Assembly: GCA_016169945.1 (NCBI GenBank)
Contig: JADLSH010000199.1
Span: 3,806,501-3,870,500 of the forward strand
Source of the DNA: Trachythela sp. YZ-2020
Lineage: Eukaryota; Cnidaria; Anthozoa; Malacalcyonacea; Clavulariidae
Direction of reading: 5' to 3'
Length of the DNA stretch: 64,000 nucleotides
Positions 35,601-46,300 of the stretch are shown piece by piece; positions within the stretch are counted from its first letter, which is position 1; every line of letters starts with the position of its first letter. The notes under the pieces are model-generated. The model worked only from the letters and a program-made list of their open reading frames with translations, did no database searches and was not told where the DNA came from. Position numbers and translations under genes: made by a program.

Positions 35601-37847
35601 TCTGTGGATTGAAACAGGAGCGTGCTGGAGTCTTCAAAACAACAACGAACAAAATCTGCGTGAGCCTCGCAAGATCAAGATGTGTCCTAAGGCTAGGGAG
35701 GGGTTATAACTAATCAAAGTTTAGATTAGGAAAAATAGAAAGTGTAGTCATTTTCTGTTCAATTTATAATTTTGGGCCCATGATGCCAGTCGCCCACAAC
35801 GAGTTCTCGTTGCCTCGTCCCTAACCAGCATGCCCCAAGGTTGAAAACTCGTTGAAAAGAAACTATAGACTCCCCACATGGCTCGTGAAGCGATGAGCTA
35901 TCAATAACCTGATCGTCTGCCATCTCGTTTAACTACTAGGTGTTATTAACATCAAAATAATAGGTCATCAAATTTATGCCAGAAAATATTAAGCCGACTT
36001 GACCAGTTGGGCTGAGTCTTTATGTAGCCCTACATGAATTATGTCTGTGATTATATATAGGGTTAGGGTTAGGATTGGGGTTATGATTAGGGTTAGGATT
36101 AGGGTTAGGATTAGGGTTAGGATTGGGGTTAGGATTAGAGTTAGGATTATGGTTAGGATGTAAATATATGTGTAATTGTAATTGACAAAGCTAAATAAAT
36201 GCTACTTATCAATAAACCAGAAAAACCTATAGAAAGACAATATCCAGAAATCTGTAACGTCTTAAATCTACTCTGAATTCAACTATACTTGTGTTAGTTG
36301 ATCACATAATCATTATGTTTTACATTCAGCGATTGAGAACGAAATTATAGAAGTCACAAACAAGTGATCCAAACGCAAAACTGTTTATTATGCTTGTATT
36401 AGTAGAGTATACCAAGCCTATTTCATTCTTATTCGTTTGTATCTTCAATTATATAGTTATTCCTACTTGTGCTGATCTCTATAAATCTGGGGTGACACAA
36501 GATGGTGTGTACGCCATCGATCCTGATAGCATGGGATCGTTCCCAGTCAGATGCGATATGACCAGAGACGGAGGTGGATGGACTGTGTTCCAACGAAGAA
36601 TAAATGGCAGTGAAGATTTCTATCGAGGTTGGGCAGACTATAAAGCAGGCTTTGGTAATTTGAGCGGCGAGTTTTGGCTGGGTCTGGACAGAATACATCG
36701 TTTGTCCAAATCTGGCCAAAATGTTTTAAGGGTTGATTTGATGGATTTCAATGGCACTGAAGGTTACGCTAAATATGGAACATTTAGTGTGGCTGATGGA
36801 TCGGATAAATACAGATTGAACATTGGAAATTTTTCAGGTAAATTAAGATCACCCATTCACTGATAACGATAAAATGTCCGGGCAATCGGCAACAATCTTA
36901 GTTAAACAATTAATATGGTTTCGAAGCAGGGCCGTCCTCAGAAAATTTTTCAGGGGGGGTGTAAGGTGCTTTCAACCGACTGCCAAACGAACTTGTACCG
37001 ACTACATAAAAATTTTGTTCTCATAAAAATTTTTTTTTATTTGTCGACTGGGGGGAGAAAGGTAAAAAAAATTTTCCGGAATATAAACATTGTTATATTG
37101 CTATTTAACCACTTGAAACTTTAAAATTAAGATTAATAAGTTTGATCCTGCTTATAAATTAACTTTTTAAAAACAAAAATTTCGTTTTTCTATTCCTGGT
37201 TGTGCAGACACAATTTCCGTTTTATGTGTTAGTCATCAAAAATATTTTTTGTGCCGACTGAAATCTCACTTCTGCCGACTGAATCTCCAAATATAATTTC
37301 TGGGGGGTCACACCCCCCCAAACCCCCCCCCCCCCCGTAGGGACGGCCCTGTTTCGAAGGCAAAGAACGCTGGGATGTAGATAAGATGATAAAACGTCAT
37401 TAATCTGGAAGAGAAAACAACATTCGAAAACAAACAATCAAGTTACAAAAATAGAACCGTTATAACACCAGATATGTTCTCAATTTTCAAAGTCAAATCG
37501 TCTGATGATTAAATAGAGTAAAATATTACACAATTAGACCGAAATATTACACAATTATACCTACGACGTATAGTTTTGTTCTTTTCTTAAAAGGTAACGC
37601 AAGTGATTCCCTTGCTTATCACAATAACATGCAGTTCTCTACCAAGGATAATGATAATGATAAGGATAGCGGTAATTGTGCTACGATGTACAATGGCTGC
37701 TGGTGGTATAACGGCTGTCATCGTTCCAACCTCAATGGTCTGTACCTGGGAGCAGGTAAGAGGGGTGGCAAAGGAATAAAATGGCGCGAATGGCAACCTT
37801 ATTCTCTGAGAAAGACGGAGATGAAAATCCGTCCAAACCAGTTTTAA
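29691..37847 (+). CDS. Gene C: paralogue of gene B, PAN/Apple - Ser/Thr stalk - fibrinogen domain, 6 exons
   Basis: Exons are 29691-29787, 29965-30185, 34365-34557, 34811-35092, 36457-36837 and 37594-37847. Every exon has the same length and phase as in gene B, giving 475 aa with no disruption. The layout is signal peptide (1-18), PAN/Apple (33-106), Ser/Thr-rich stalk (107-264) and FReD (265-475). Compared with gene B, the FReD first exon has 6 amino-acid changes in 127 codons. The last exon has 23 changes, 20 of them within residues 415-465, which include the loop after KDNDND and the last Cys pair. Position 427 is an extra Cys between Cys420 and Cys433. Introns carry several insertions, but all splice sites are intact. 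It is likely a secreted recognition lectin whose specificity differs from B. Confidence 0.82.
31297..31388 (+). mobile_element. SINE family S tail fragment in gene C intron 2
   Basis: The segment 'gtcgcagctgctcctggttg' followed by 'cgctcgaaatttccatctac' matches the 3' portion of the family. It is orthologous to 14795-14845 in gene B but longer. Confidence 0.6.
31660..32935. mobile_element. Large foldback element inserted in gene C intron 2
   Basis: Arm 31660-31950 ('cattacttgattttgtgtatt', 'cagccaagacgcattttgcg') is inverted at about 32640-32935. An inner arm, 31955-32090, is inverted at about 32225-32340. The right arm carries about 300 bp of extra sequence. The whole 31.4-33.2 kb segment is missing from gene B, so it was inserted after, or lost from one copy following, duplication. 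No transposase frame was found. Confidence 0.75.
33385..33475. mobile_element. 91-bp insertion with 6-bp direct flanks in gene C intron 2
   Basis: Gene B reads straight through 'ctattgcaatagtctggcg', whereas gene C has 'caatag' at 33379-33384 and again at 33470-33475 around the insert. The insert includes 'gagggttgtttcgcgtgtgcc', which is also next to the Penelope remnant at 28087-28107. It may therefore be a mobilised piece of that element. Confidence 0.65.
33779..34075. mobile_element. MITE family M1, copy 3, in gene C intron 2
   Basis: It is orthologous to 15349-15654. The left end has a small deletion ('acacctccgaaattt') while the right end 'tacttttcggaagggtgta' is preserved. It is non-coding. 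Confidence 0.7.
36059..36159 (+). repeat. Interstitial telomere-like repeat
   Basis: About 100 bp of TTAGGG and TTAGGA hexamers in rough alternation ('ggttaggattag' units) occur in gene C intron 4. They replace the region where gene B has the insert with the EGF relic. TTAGGG is the usual animal telomere repeat. Confidence 0.85.
36927..37351. mobile_element. hAT-type MITE in gene C intron 5
   Basis: The 425-bp insert starts 'cagggccgtcc' and ends 'ggacggccctg', perfect 11-bp inverted ends of the hAT CAGGG type. It is flanked by the 8-bp target duplication 'tttcgaag' (36919-36926 and 37352-37359). Gene B has the single empty site in 'ggtttcgaaggc' at about 18989-19000. It therefore inserted after the B/C duplication. 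There is no transposase frame. Confidence 0.93.
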
Positions 37848-38539
37848 ATCATGAACAACCATTGAAAACGAACTTTCTACTGCTGCTTTGATAATAGTAA
37901 TACAAAATTAAATGGGACTGTTGGTATATTTTAGTTCTATATTTGGGGTAGTGTTTGAACCATTTTTGAAAACTTAGGAATTGTTAATTTACTCCTTATG
38001 AGCTCTTTCAAGTGAGAAATACAATATGGCATCAATTAAACGCATCTATATCTTCCTAGTGATTTGTATTTTTTAAAGCATATCTCGTAGAGTTAATGTG
38101 CCAATGTTACTGGCGACTCACTATGTGTATATTACTGCAGCTAATGCTAATGTGGTCGTGAATTTACTTCTATGTATTTTGCTACGATCGCGCACCCTAA
38201 AATGCCAGGTCTTCAAATTCCAGACCCTGGAAATGGATAAGAGCCTGATTCCTACATCACTTTTATTATATTTTTGAACAACAGGTGTAACAGATTGTGG
38301 AAACCTGACGAATATAGACCTTGCATGCTCGCTTAACTTTGGAACTTTATTTAAATTGTTCACCGTTTTGAAGTAGACCAGCCTTTCAAAACTATACATG
38401 GGTAGTTTTTATTCATCAACTAATTCAGAAGCGGGCGCAAGAAGGAGGTAGATGTTTTCTAGAGATTGCATAGATCGAATACAATGTCAATGGGTATATG
38501 AACGTTTGCAATTTTAGTATGCTGTTTTAATAATTTGCC
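37848..38539 (+). other. 3' UTR and flank of gene C
   Basis: It is nearly identical to the gene B flank up to about 38366, which ends the duplication. No AATAAA is obvious and no other gene was seen. Confidence 0.5.
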
Positions 38540-38640
38540 CTTGCAAATATTTCAGAAATTAATGAACGTAAAACAAAAGATTTGTGCACGGTCAGGTACC
38601 GTTCAACATAAACTCCCATTCAATTGTTAGCTGCTTTGTA
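38540..38640. repeat. Dispersed repeat, inverted copy at 59995-60075
   Basis: The block 'attaatgaacgtaaaacaaa' through 'cacggtcaggtaccgttcaa' to 'caattgttagctg' is present on the opposite strand at 59995-60075. It is non-coding and the element type is unknown. Confidence 0.65.
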
Positions 38641-38759
38641 ATATGCCGCGTATCCCAACCATGTCATCTCTATTAACTATGGAGAAACGGTGGAAAAATG
38701 CGATTTCGACCGACCATTTTAAATCGAATCGTATTGTTAGAAGAATAAATACCCGCCCT

Positions 38760-39030
38760 CAAGGGAATTCAAGCCAATTGATGCTTGCAGAAAGAGCCAA
38801 TCATATAGCGATCCTTTTGTATGGCCAACCAATCAGAGCTCGGAAAATCTAACCAATAGGAATCAAGGGCGGGGTGCTAATTTGCGAGCTAAATTTCAAA
38901 CCAGATCTTAGCCATGCCTTGCGCCTGACCATGTGGTTTCACAATAAAATAGAAGAAGACAAGAACTCGAAGACGAAGAAAGAAGCTCAGTTTAAACTCG
39001 AAATGGCTATGCCGAGCTAAAATAGAAGTA
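38760..39030 (+). promoter_or_regulatory. Possible promoter and 5' exon
   Basis: Three CCAAT motifs in direct or inverse orientation (38797 'gccaatcat', 38823 'accaatcag', 38852 'accaatagg') precede an A/G-rich leader with the donor 'gaa|gtaagtaa' at about 39029. A candidate next exon, 39302-39355, has good splice signals ('ttattttag' and 'gtaagc') but no long frame. It could be the non-coding start of the DCAF6-like gene at 41.5 kb. This is inference only. Confidence 0.3.
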
Positions 39031-39490
39031 AGTAAATGTAATATATATATTGGCTGTATTTTGTTTGAAATGCTGTGTTATTCGTGTTCGGCCCAGGTCT
39101 TTAGTCTTAATTGCTTTAGCGCTTGCTTATCAATTCTGGATTGTCTTTAACAATAAATTTGCTGGCCGCTTATATCGACTTCTGCTCGCTTTATATGTGG
39201 CTGTTCCTTGATATTTCTGCCGAATTTTGTTGTGATAGTGTTTTAAAACACCAGTAGTTTGATATGTGTAACTCACATTTGCTTTATCATTTATTTTAGC
39301 TCGTAAAATTCGACGAGAAAGTCGCCTGGCTTAGCTGTTCACGCGGCATGCACTGGTAAGCATATCGTCTATTGAAATGCCTTGTTTGTTATTGTAGTTG
39401 TTATTGTAGTTGCTTTTGAGATTCGCCTAGCCAACTATATTTTATAACCTTGTTCAAGTTTTACATAAAAAACATTTTGGGATAGTTTTA

Positions 39491-39852
39491 CAGTCAAACC
39501 TGTATTAAGCGACCACCCTTGGGGAAATGGGTTGCCGGCCGTTTAATACTATTTAATACAGGGTGGTGCTTAATGCAGCTTAACTGAGAATAGACTCTGG
39601 GCGTGGTCAAGTTATCATTCCATTCAATTATACTGTTTAAACTAAATGTATTGAGTAAGTAATGAACAGATCAATGTAACAACAAAACAAATAACAGAAT
39701 CCTTTTCAGTAAAAGCCTCCTGTATAACATTGACATAGCCTGTGGTAAACGAGTTTTCGGGTTACGTAGAAACACTATACTTTATTCCCAAATGTATTCA
39801 TATTGATCTGCAATTGAAAATTCAGTCTGGCCGTTAAATACAGGTTCGACTG
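39491..39852. mobile_element. Tc1/mariner (pogo-like) MITE
   Basis: The ends 'cagtcaaacctgtatt' and 'aatacaggttcgactg' are inverse complements, flanked on both sides by TA. It is 362 bp and non-coding. An internal partial repeat of the left end occurs at about 39535-39565. Confidence 0.8.
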
Positions 39853-40242
39853 TAGTTGTGTTTTTGACAACATTTTCCGAATTTTTGCAACAGCGAGCGA
39901 AAATTGATCTAAAGAGTATTTAAAAGTCATATTGTTCGAGTCGACAAACAATCTGTTGTTATATAACCGAGTCCTGTAGGACTGTTCAAGCTAGTTTGCT
40001 TTGCCTTTGTAGTTTAACTAAGAAGTATTTCGATGATATTTAAGTGCATGTTTTGAGATTGTTTAACGTAAATTTTACAGTTATGTTGGAAGTTTGGAAC
40101 TGAACTTACTGCTGTAGTATAAAGGCTGTTTTCCACTTCAACCGTATCGTATCGAAACGTAGCGTATTTATTTGTTTCCTGAGCACTCGGGCAGAACTAA
40201 TGACTTCGACACAAAAGAAAATCTTACGGTACGTTACGGTGC

Positions 40243-41135
40243 GATGCATCGCACAACCACACATGACACCACACTACAATCACTGTAAGTCACGGTATGC
40301 TAATTTGTGCAATGCATCGCACATGACAACCACGCTACAATCACTGTAAATCATGGTATGTTAATTTGTGCGATGCATCACACAACCACACATGGTAACC
40401 ACACTACAATCACTGTAAGTCATGGTATGTTAATTTGTGCGATGCATCGCACAACCACACATGGTAACCACACTACAATCACTGTAAGTCATGGTATGTT
40501 AATTTGTGCGATGCATCACACAACCACACATGGTAACCACACTACAATCACTGTAAGTCATGGTATGTTAATTTGTGCGATGCATCGCACAACCACACAT
40601 GGTAACCACACTACAATCACTGTAAGTCATGGTATGTTAATTTGTGCGATGCATCGCACAACCGCACATGACAACCACACTACAATCACTGTAAGTCATG
40701 GTATGTTAATTTGTGCGATGCATCGCACAACCACACATGGTAACCACACTACAATCACTGTAAGTCATGGTATGTTAATTTGTGCGATGCATCGCACAAC
40801 CGCACATGACAACCACACTACAATCACTGTAAGTCATGGTATGTTAATTTGTGCGATGCATCGCACAACGTCACATGATAACCACACTACAATCACTGTA
40901 AGTCATGGTATGTTAATTTGTGCGATGCATCGCACAACCGCACATGACAACCACACTACAATCACTGTAAGTCATGGTATGTTAATTTGTGCGATGCATC
41001 GCACAACCGCACATGACAACCACACTACAATCACTGTAAGTCATGGTATGCTAATTTGTGCGATGCATCGCACAACCGCACATGACAACCACACTACAAT
41101 CACTGTAAGTCATGGTATGCTAATTTGTGCGATGC
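40243..41135. repeat. 69-bp satellite, about 13 copies, with a palindrome per unit
   Basis: Units of 69 bp (the first two are shorter) share 'aatcactgtaagtcatggta' and the perfect 16-bp palindrome GTGCGATGCATCGCAC. Variants at a few sites ('accacacatgg' against 'accgcacatga') alternate. Because 69 is a multiple of three, one frame stays open for 296 codons (40307-41197). The peptide is just the repeat and is not considered a gene. Confidence 0.95.
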
Positions 41136-41194
41136 GGATCCTTGTGGCAAGTCATCTACAAGCGATGACCACTTGTCAACAAGCTGGGAACAAG

Positions 41195-41241
41195 TAGCCT
41201 GCACCGCAGACGGATATAATATACGTCTGCGGCGCAGGCTA
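41195..41241. mobile_element. 47-bp palindromic insertion with 8-bp target duplication
   Basis: The insert is a hairpin whose ends are 'tagcctgc' and 'gcaggcta', with a second pair 'gcagacg/cgtctgc' and an AT loop. It is flanked by 'ggaacaag' at 41187-41194 and 41242-41249. The related repeat at 53362-53380 has the empty site with one 'ggaacaagcagtgc'. Confidence 0.85.
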
Positions 41242-41515
41242 GGAACAAGCAGTGCGAACACATCCTGATGAGTTGTTGAAACAGCATTGGTACAAGTCTG
41301 CTGCAGGTTTGTCACAACTTGTGCATTTTTACAGTATGTGACTTAAAGTAGAATGTCAATATATCTCCAAAGTCATTAAAGATTGGTAAGTAGCACAGGT
41401 TGTTGAATTTTTCAGGTAGATTGATCCTAAAGACTTCAAGCTTATTGTACAGATACTACCTACACTGGCACCACATGTTTCAGATATTAATTGATACCAT
41501 CATTCTTATTAACAG

Positions 41516-42041
41516 GTGAACACAGTGGTCTGGAATGATTGTGGAGATATTCTGCTGTCAGGGTCTGATCATGATTGTAAACTCTCTTCTATGAAGGTAT
41601 ATTTTGTATAATAATTGGTTATAAATTGCAAGGATAGAAGAGGGAACAATTGCATGTATTAAAGAAAGAATAGCTATAGATATGATAGCTAGAATTGAAG
41701 AGAGAAACAGGAACATTGACATTAGCTTGCAATGTGCCCAGATGCACTGTTTAGTATTATACTCTGTCCAACATCAGATGATTTTACTTGTCGGTGGTAG
41801 GCAGGTAGGGCACTGCCATAGCAAAACTATATGCCAGTGTCTCTTGTTACCCCATTAGTTTGCAACGCGGCCAGATGAGCGCTTTAGTGTTTTACTCTGT
41901 CTAGTACCAATATATATGCAGCAAGAATATTCAACAAAGCAGTGTTTACCTTTATTTCTTAGCCAGTTCAGTCCATTCAAAGTGGTCATCAGGCGAACAT
42001 TTTCAGTGCAACTTTTTTTACCTTGCACAGCGGGTACAAAG
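41516..42041 (+). pseudogene. DCAF6-like WD40 gene fragment (two exons, frameshifted)
   Basis: Exon 41516-41596 (phase 0 to 0) encodes VNTVVWNDCGDILLSGSDHD. Exon 41963-42041 encodes PVQSIQSGHQANIFSATF and then, after removing one T from the T7 run at 42013-42019, FLPCTAG. The order and residues match the first WD40 repeats of DCAF6 (a CRL4 ubiquitin-ligase substrate receptor), recognised from the family and not from a search. Splice sites are good on both sides. Neither the preceding HDGC exon nor any following exon was found. It is either a duplicated fragment or an active gene with an assembly error. Confidence 0.6.
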
Positions 42042-42084
42042 GTATGATCTTTTGTTTCCTATTTCAGAATATCAGTATGCTATT

Positions 42085-42390
42085 TTGCATGTATTTCTGA
42101 GAACACTACCTATATTGCATGTATTTCTTAGGAGTAAGGACGTTCTGTAGGGCACTACATATAGTGCATGATTTCATAGGACACTATCTATATTGCATGT
42201 ATTTCATAGGACATTAGGACACTACCTATATTGTATGTATTTCATAGGACACCACCTATATTGCATGTATTTTATAGGACACTACCTATATCGCATGTGT
42301 TTCATAGGACGCTACGTATATTGCATGTGTTTCATGGGACACTACCTATATTGCATGTCTTTCATAGCACACTATGTTCTAGATAGAGTC
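42085..42390. repeat. 30-bp minisatellite
   Basis: Units close to 'attgcatgtatttcatagga' plus 'cactacctat' repeat about nine times with diverged copies. Related arrays occur at 47570-47670, 53640-53731 and 57190-57390. The unit length keeps one frame open, but the peptide is repetitive and not credible. Confidence 0.85.
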
Positions 42391-43319
42391 CCAGTGTAAG
42401 CTGTTGACGTTGGATCTTGAAAAAGAACGAACCGAGACATCAAAGTTGAAAGTAGAAATGTTTATGACCTATCATCCACACTACAAATTTCATGTGTTTT
42501 ATCTCTAATTCTATTCGAGGTTGAATTGATCAAAATGAATCTGTTGTGTCGCTGGCGAACCCAATCTACCCCAACTGCGATAGGCAGATAAGGATTTTTA
42601 ACCTTATATATGTCATAATTTAGTAGGTTAGATTTAGTATAGAATAGAATAATATAGAATCAATAATTATGCATGCATGTTAATAATGTTATAATAACAT
42701 ATATCTGGAACATTTACAAAACTGGTAAATAACAGGAAAAGGAACTATAAAAGAAATGAGGAACTTTTAGTGTTAAGATACAAACAAGATATAATGTGAG
42801 CGTAAGGGAAGTTGTGTAGGTTGGTTGTGGCCAACCAAGCAAGGAAATGTGCCAGATAGATAAGGTGTGTGAGGAGGTTTTCATGTATAATGTGCGTCAT
42901 GCATTGACCTTCCTTAGAACAGCAAGATAGTATAAATATGAGTGAGAATTGAATGTTATAGCGAATGATAGAGAGAGAACGACCATGATCATAGCAGTGG
43001 TTAGTCATAATATGTACGAATGTTAAAAGAGAAATAAATATTTGAAACGAAAGTATACAGTCTCAATTGAGAATCAGCGAAGGAATAAAATCTCACTAGA
43101 TAATTTTATAACAATATACACTAATTACCCATTGGCCATATTTTTGCATGCCTTACCCTTATTATTAGACTTCATTTATATCCTACCCTTTCTTCATCGC
43201 TGCACTCTATAAAAATAGTTTTGAGAAGCAGCAACTATAAAATCTGATTGCAACTAGACCATAGCAAATTAGCCTTGTTAATATTTTACAGCAGGTCAGT
43301 GTATAAAATCCTGCAGCGC
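42391..43319. other. Flank with coiled-coil exon relic
   Basis: The part at 42391-42455 is a truncated copy of the 49472-49654 exon ('gtgtaagctgttgacgt', then 'gaaaaagaacgaaccgagac'). The part at 42391-42600 aligns with 57738-57950. About 500 bp (42610-43125) is missing from that second copy and holds no gene. Confidence 0.55.
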
Positions 43320-46300
43320 ATTGCGTTCAATTATATTTATATTAAAAAGGTTTGAATTAACACCATAATTGCAACACGTTCACTGATGAGTAAAGGAGGA
43401 GTTCAATGTCACTTTGTAGGAGTTCAATGTCACTTTGGCTTCATTTTTCTGGTTGGTCGTGCAAAATAGGCTTGGCAAATCTGCACTTCGGGTGCAAGGC
43501 TTAACACGATCAGGAATAACCAGGCAAAAATGTCATTGAATTTCTACTTGTGGCCAGCTTTTCGCCTGTGTGGCTTCATCTAGCATTCTACCATTGTCAT
43601 TCTGATGTTGATTTGGTCGTTTTGTATAAATGTGATTGAAACTAGACTAGCAAATAATCCTTGTTAATACTTTACAGCAGGGTCGTATATAAAAACCCTC
43701 AAGCGCGTTTCAACTATTTAAATAAACACCATAATTACAACACGTTGACTGATGGGTAAAATCATACGAGGGGATAGGTTGGCCAATCGTAGGAGTTCAA
43801 TGTCACTTTGGCTTCATTTTTCTGGTTGGTCGTGTAAAATAGGCTTGGCAAATCTGCACTTCGGGTGCAAGGCTTAACACGATCAGGAATAACCAGGCAA
43901 AATTGTCATTGAATTTCTACTTGTGTATAAATGTGCAGCAGGGTCGTATATAAAAACCTTCAAGCGCGTTTCAACTATGTTTATATTTAAAATGTTTAAA
44001 TAAACACCATAATTACAACACGTTGACTGATGGGTAAAATCATACGAGGGGATAGGTTGGCCAATCGTAGGAGTTCAATGTCACTTTGGCTTCATTTTTC
44101 TGGTTGGTCGTGTAAAATAGGCTTGGCAGATCTGCACTTCGGTGCAAGGCTTAACACGATCAGGAAAAACCAGGCAAAAATGTCATTGAATTTCTACTTG
44201 TGACCAGCTTTTTGCCTGTGTGGCTTCATCTAGCATTCTACCATTGTCATTCTGATGTTAATTTGGCCGTTTTGTATAAATGTGCAGTAGGGTCGTATAT
44301 AAAACTCTCAAGCGCGTTTCAACTGTTTATATTTAAAATGTTTAAATAAACACCATAATTACAACGCGTTGACTGATGGGTAAAATCACACGAGGGGATA
44401 GGTTGGCCATTCGTAGGAGTTCAATGTCACTTTGGCTTCATCACTTTTTGTGGTTGGTCGTGCAAAATAAACTATTGCTACCTGGCTTAGCACCCGTTCG
44501 CAGTATGCATCTCATTCTGTGTAATCGTGTTTAACACGACCAGGAATATCCGAGCCAAACTGTCATCAAATTTCTACTTATGACCAGGTTTTCGCCTGTG
44601 TGGCTTCATCTAGCATACTACCATTGTCATTCTGATGTTAATTTAGCCGTTTTGTATAAATGTGATTGAAACTAGACTAGCAAATTAGCCTTGTTAATAC
44701 TTTACAGCAGGGTCGTATATAAAAACTTTCATGCGCGTTTCAACTATGTTTATATTTAAAATGTTTAAATAAACACCATAATTACAACACGTTGACTGAT
44801 GGGTAAAATCATACGAGGGGATAGGTTGGCCAATCGTAAGAGTTCAATGTGACTTTGGCTTCATTTTTCTGGTTGGTCGTGTAAAATAGGCTTGGCAGAT
44901 CTGCACTTCGGTGCAAGGCTTAACACGATCAGGAATAACCAGGCAAAAATGTCATTGAATTTCTACTTGTGACCAGCTTTTTGCCTGTGTGGCTTCATCT
45001 AGCATTCTACCATTGTCATTCTGATGTTGATTTGGCCGTTTTGTATAAATGTGATGGAAACTAGACTAGCAAATTAGCCTTGTTAATACTTTACAGCAGG
45101 GTCGTATATTAAAATCCTCAAGCGCGTTTCCACTATGTTTATATTTAAAATGTTTAAATAAACACCATAATTACAACACGTTGACTGATGGGTAAAATCA
45201 CACGAGGGGAAAGGTTGGCCATTCGTAGGAGTTCAATGTTACTTTGGCTTCATCAGTTTTTGTGGTTGGTCGTGCAAAATAAACTATTGCTACCTGGCTT
45301 AGCACCCGTTCGCAGTATGCATGTCATTCTGTGTAATCGTGTTTAACACGACCAGGAATATCCGAGCCAAACTGTCATCAAATTTCTACTTATGACCGGC
45401 TTTTCGACTGTGTGGCTTCATCTAGCATACTACCATTGTCATTTTGATGTTAATTTAGCCGTTTTGTATAAATGTGATTGAAACTAGAATAGCAAATTAG
45501 CCTTGTTAATACTTTACAGCAGGGTCGTATATAAAAACCTTCAAGGGCGTTTCAACTATGTTTATATTTAAAATGTTTAAATAAACATCATAATTACAAC
45601 ACGTTGACTGATGGGTAAAATCATACGAGGGGATAGGTTGGCCAATCGTAGGAGTTCAATGTCACTTTGGCTTCATTTTTCTGGTTGGTCGTGTAAAATA
45701 GGCTTGGCAGATCTGCACTTCGGGTGCAAGGCTTAACACGATCAGGAATAACCAGGCAAAAATGTCATTGAATTTCTACTTGTGACCGGCTTTTCGCCTG
45801 TGTGGCTTCATCTAGCATTCTACCATTGTCATTCTGATGTTGATTTGGCCGTTTTGTATATGTGATGGAAACTAGACTAGCAAATTAGCCTTGTTAATAC
45901 TTTACAGCAGGGTCGTATATTAAAATCCTCAAGCTCGTTTCAACTATGTTTATATTTAAAATGTTTAAATAAACACCATAATTACAACACGTTGACTGAT
46001 GGGTAAAATCACACGAGGGGATAGGTTGGCCATTCGTAGGAGTTCAATGTCACTTTGGCTTCATCAGTTTTTGTGGTTGGTCGTGCAAAATAAACTATTG
46101 CTACCTGGCTTAGCACCCGTTCGCAGTATGCATCTCATTCTGTGTAATCGTGTTTAACACGACCAGGAATATCCGAGCCAAACTGTCATTGAATTTCTAC
46201 TTGTGACCAGCTTTTCGCCTCTTTGACTTCATCTAGCATTCTACCATTGTCATTCTGATGTTGATTTACCCGTTTTGTATAAATGTGATTGAAACTAGAC

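Larger units (their letters stand above)
29483..38366 (+). repeat. Segmental duplication, copy 2 (contains gene C)
   Basis: It is the partner of 11872-20292. Exons, UTRs and most intron sequence align at high identity by eye. Copy-2-specific insertions are the foldback element at about 31.4-33.2 kb, the 91-bp insertion at 33385, the TTAGGG-like array at 36059 and the hAT-type element at 36927-37351. Confidence 0.85.

Noticed and set aside
40307..41197. 296-codon open frame through the 69-bp satellite
   Set aside because: The peptide is only the repeat unit read in one frame. The openness follows from 69 being a multiple of three, and there is no signal, domain or splice support.
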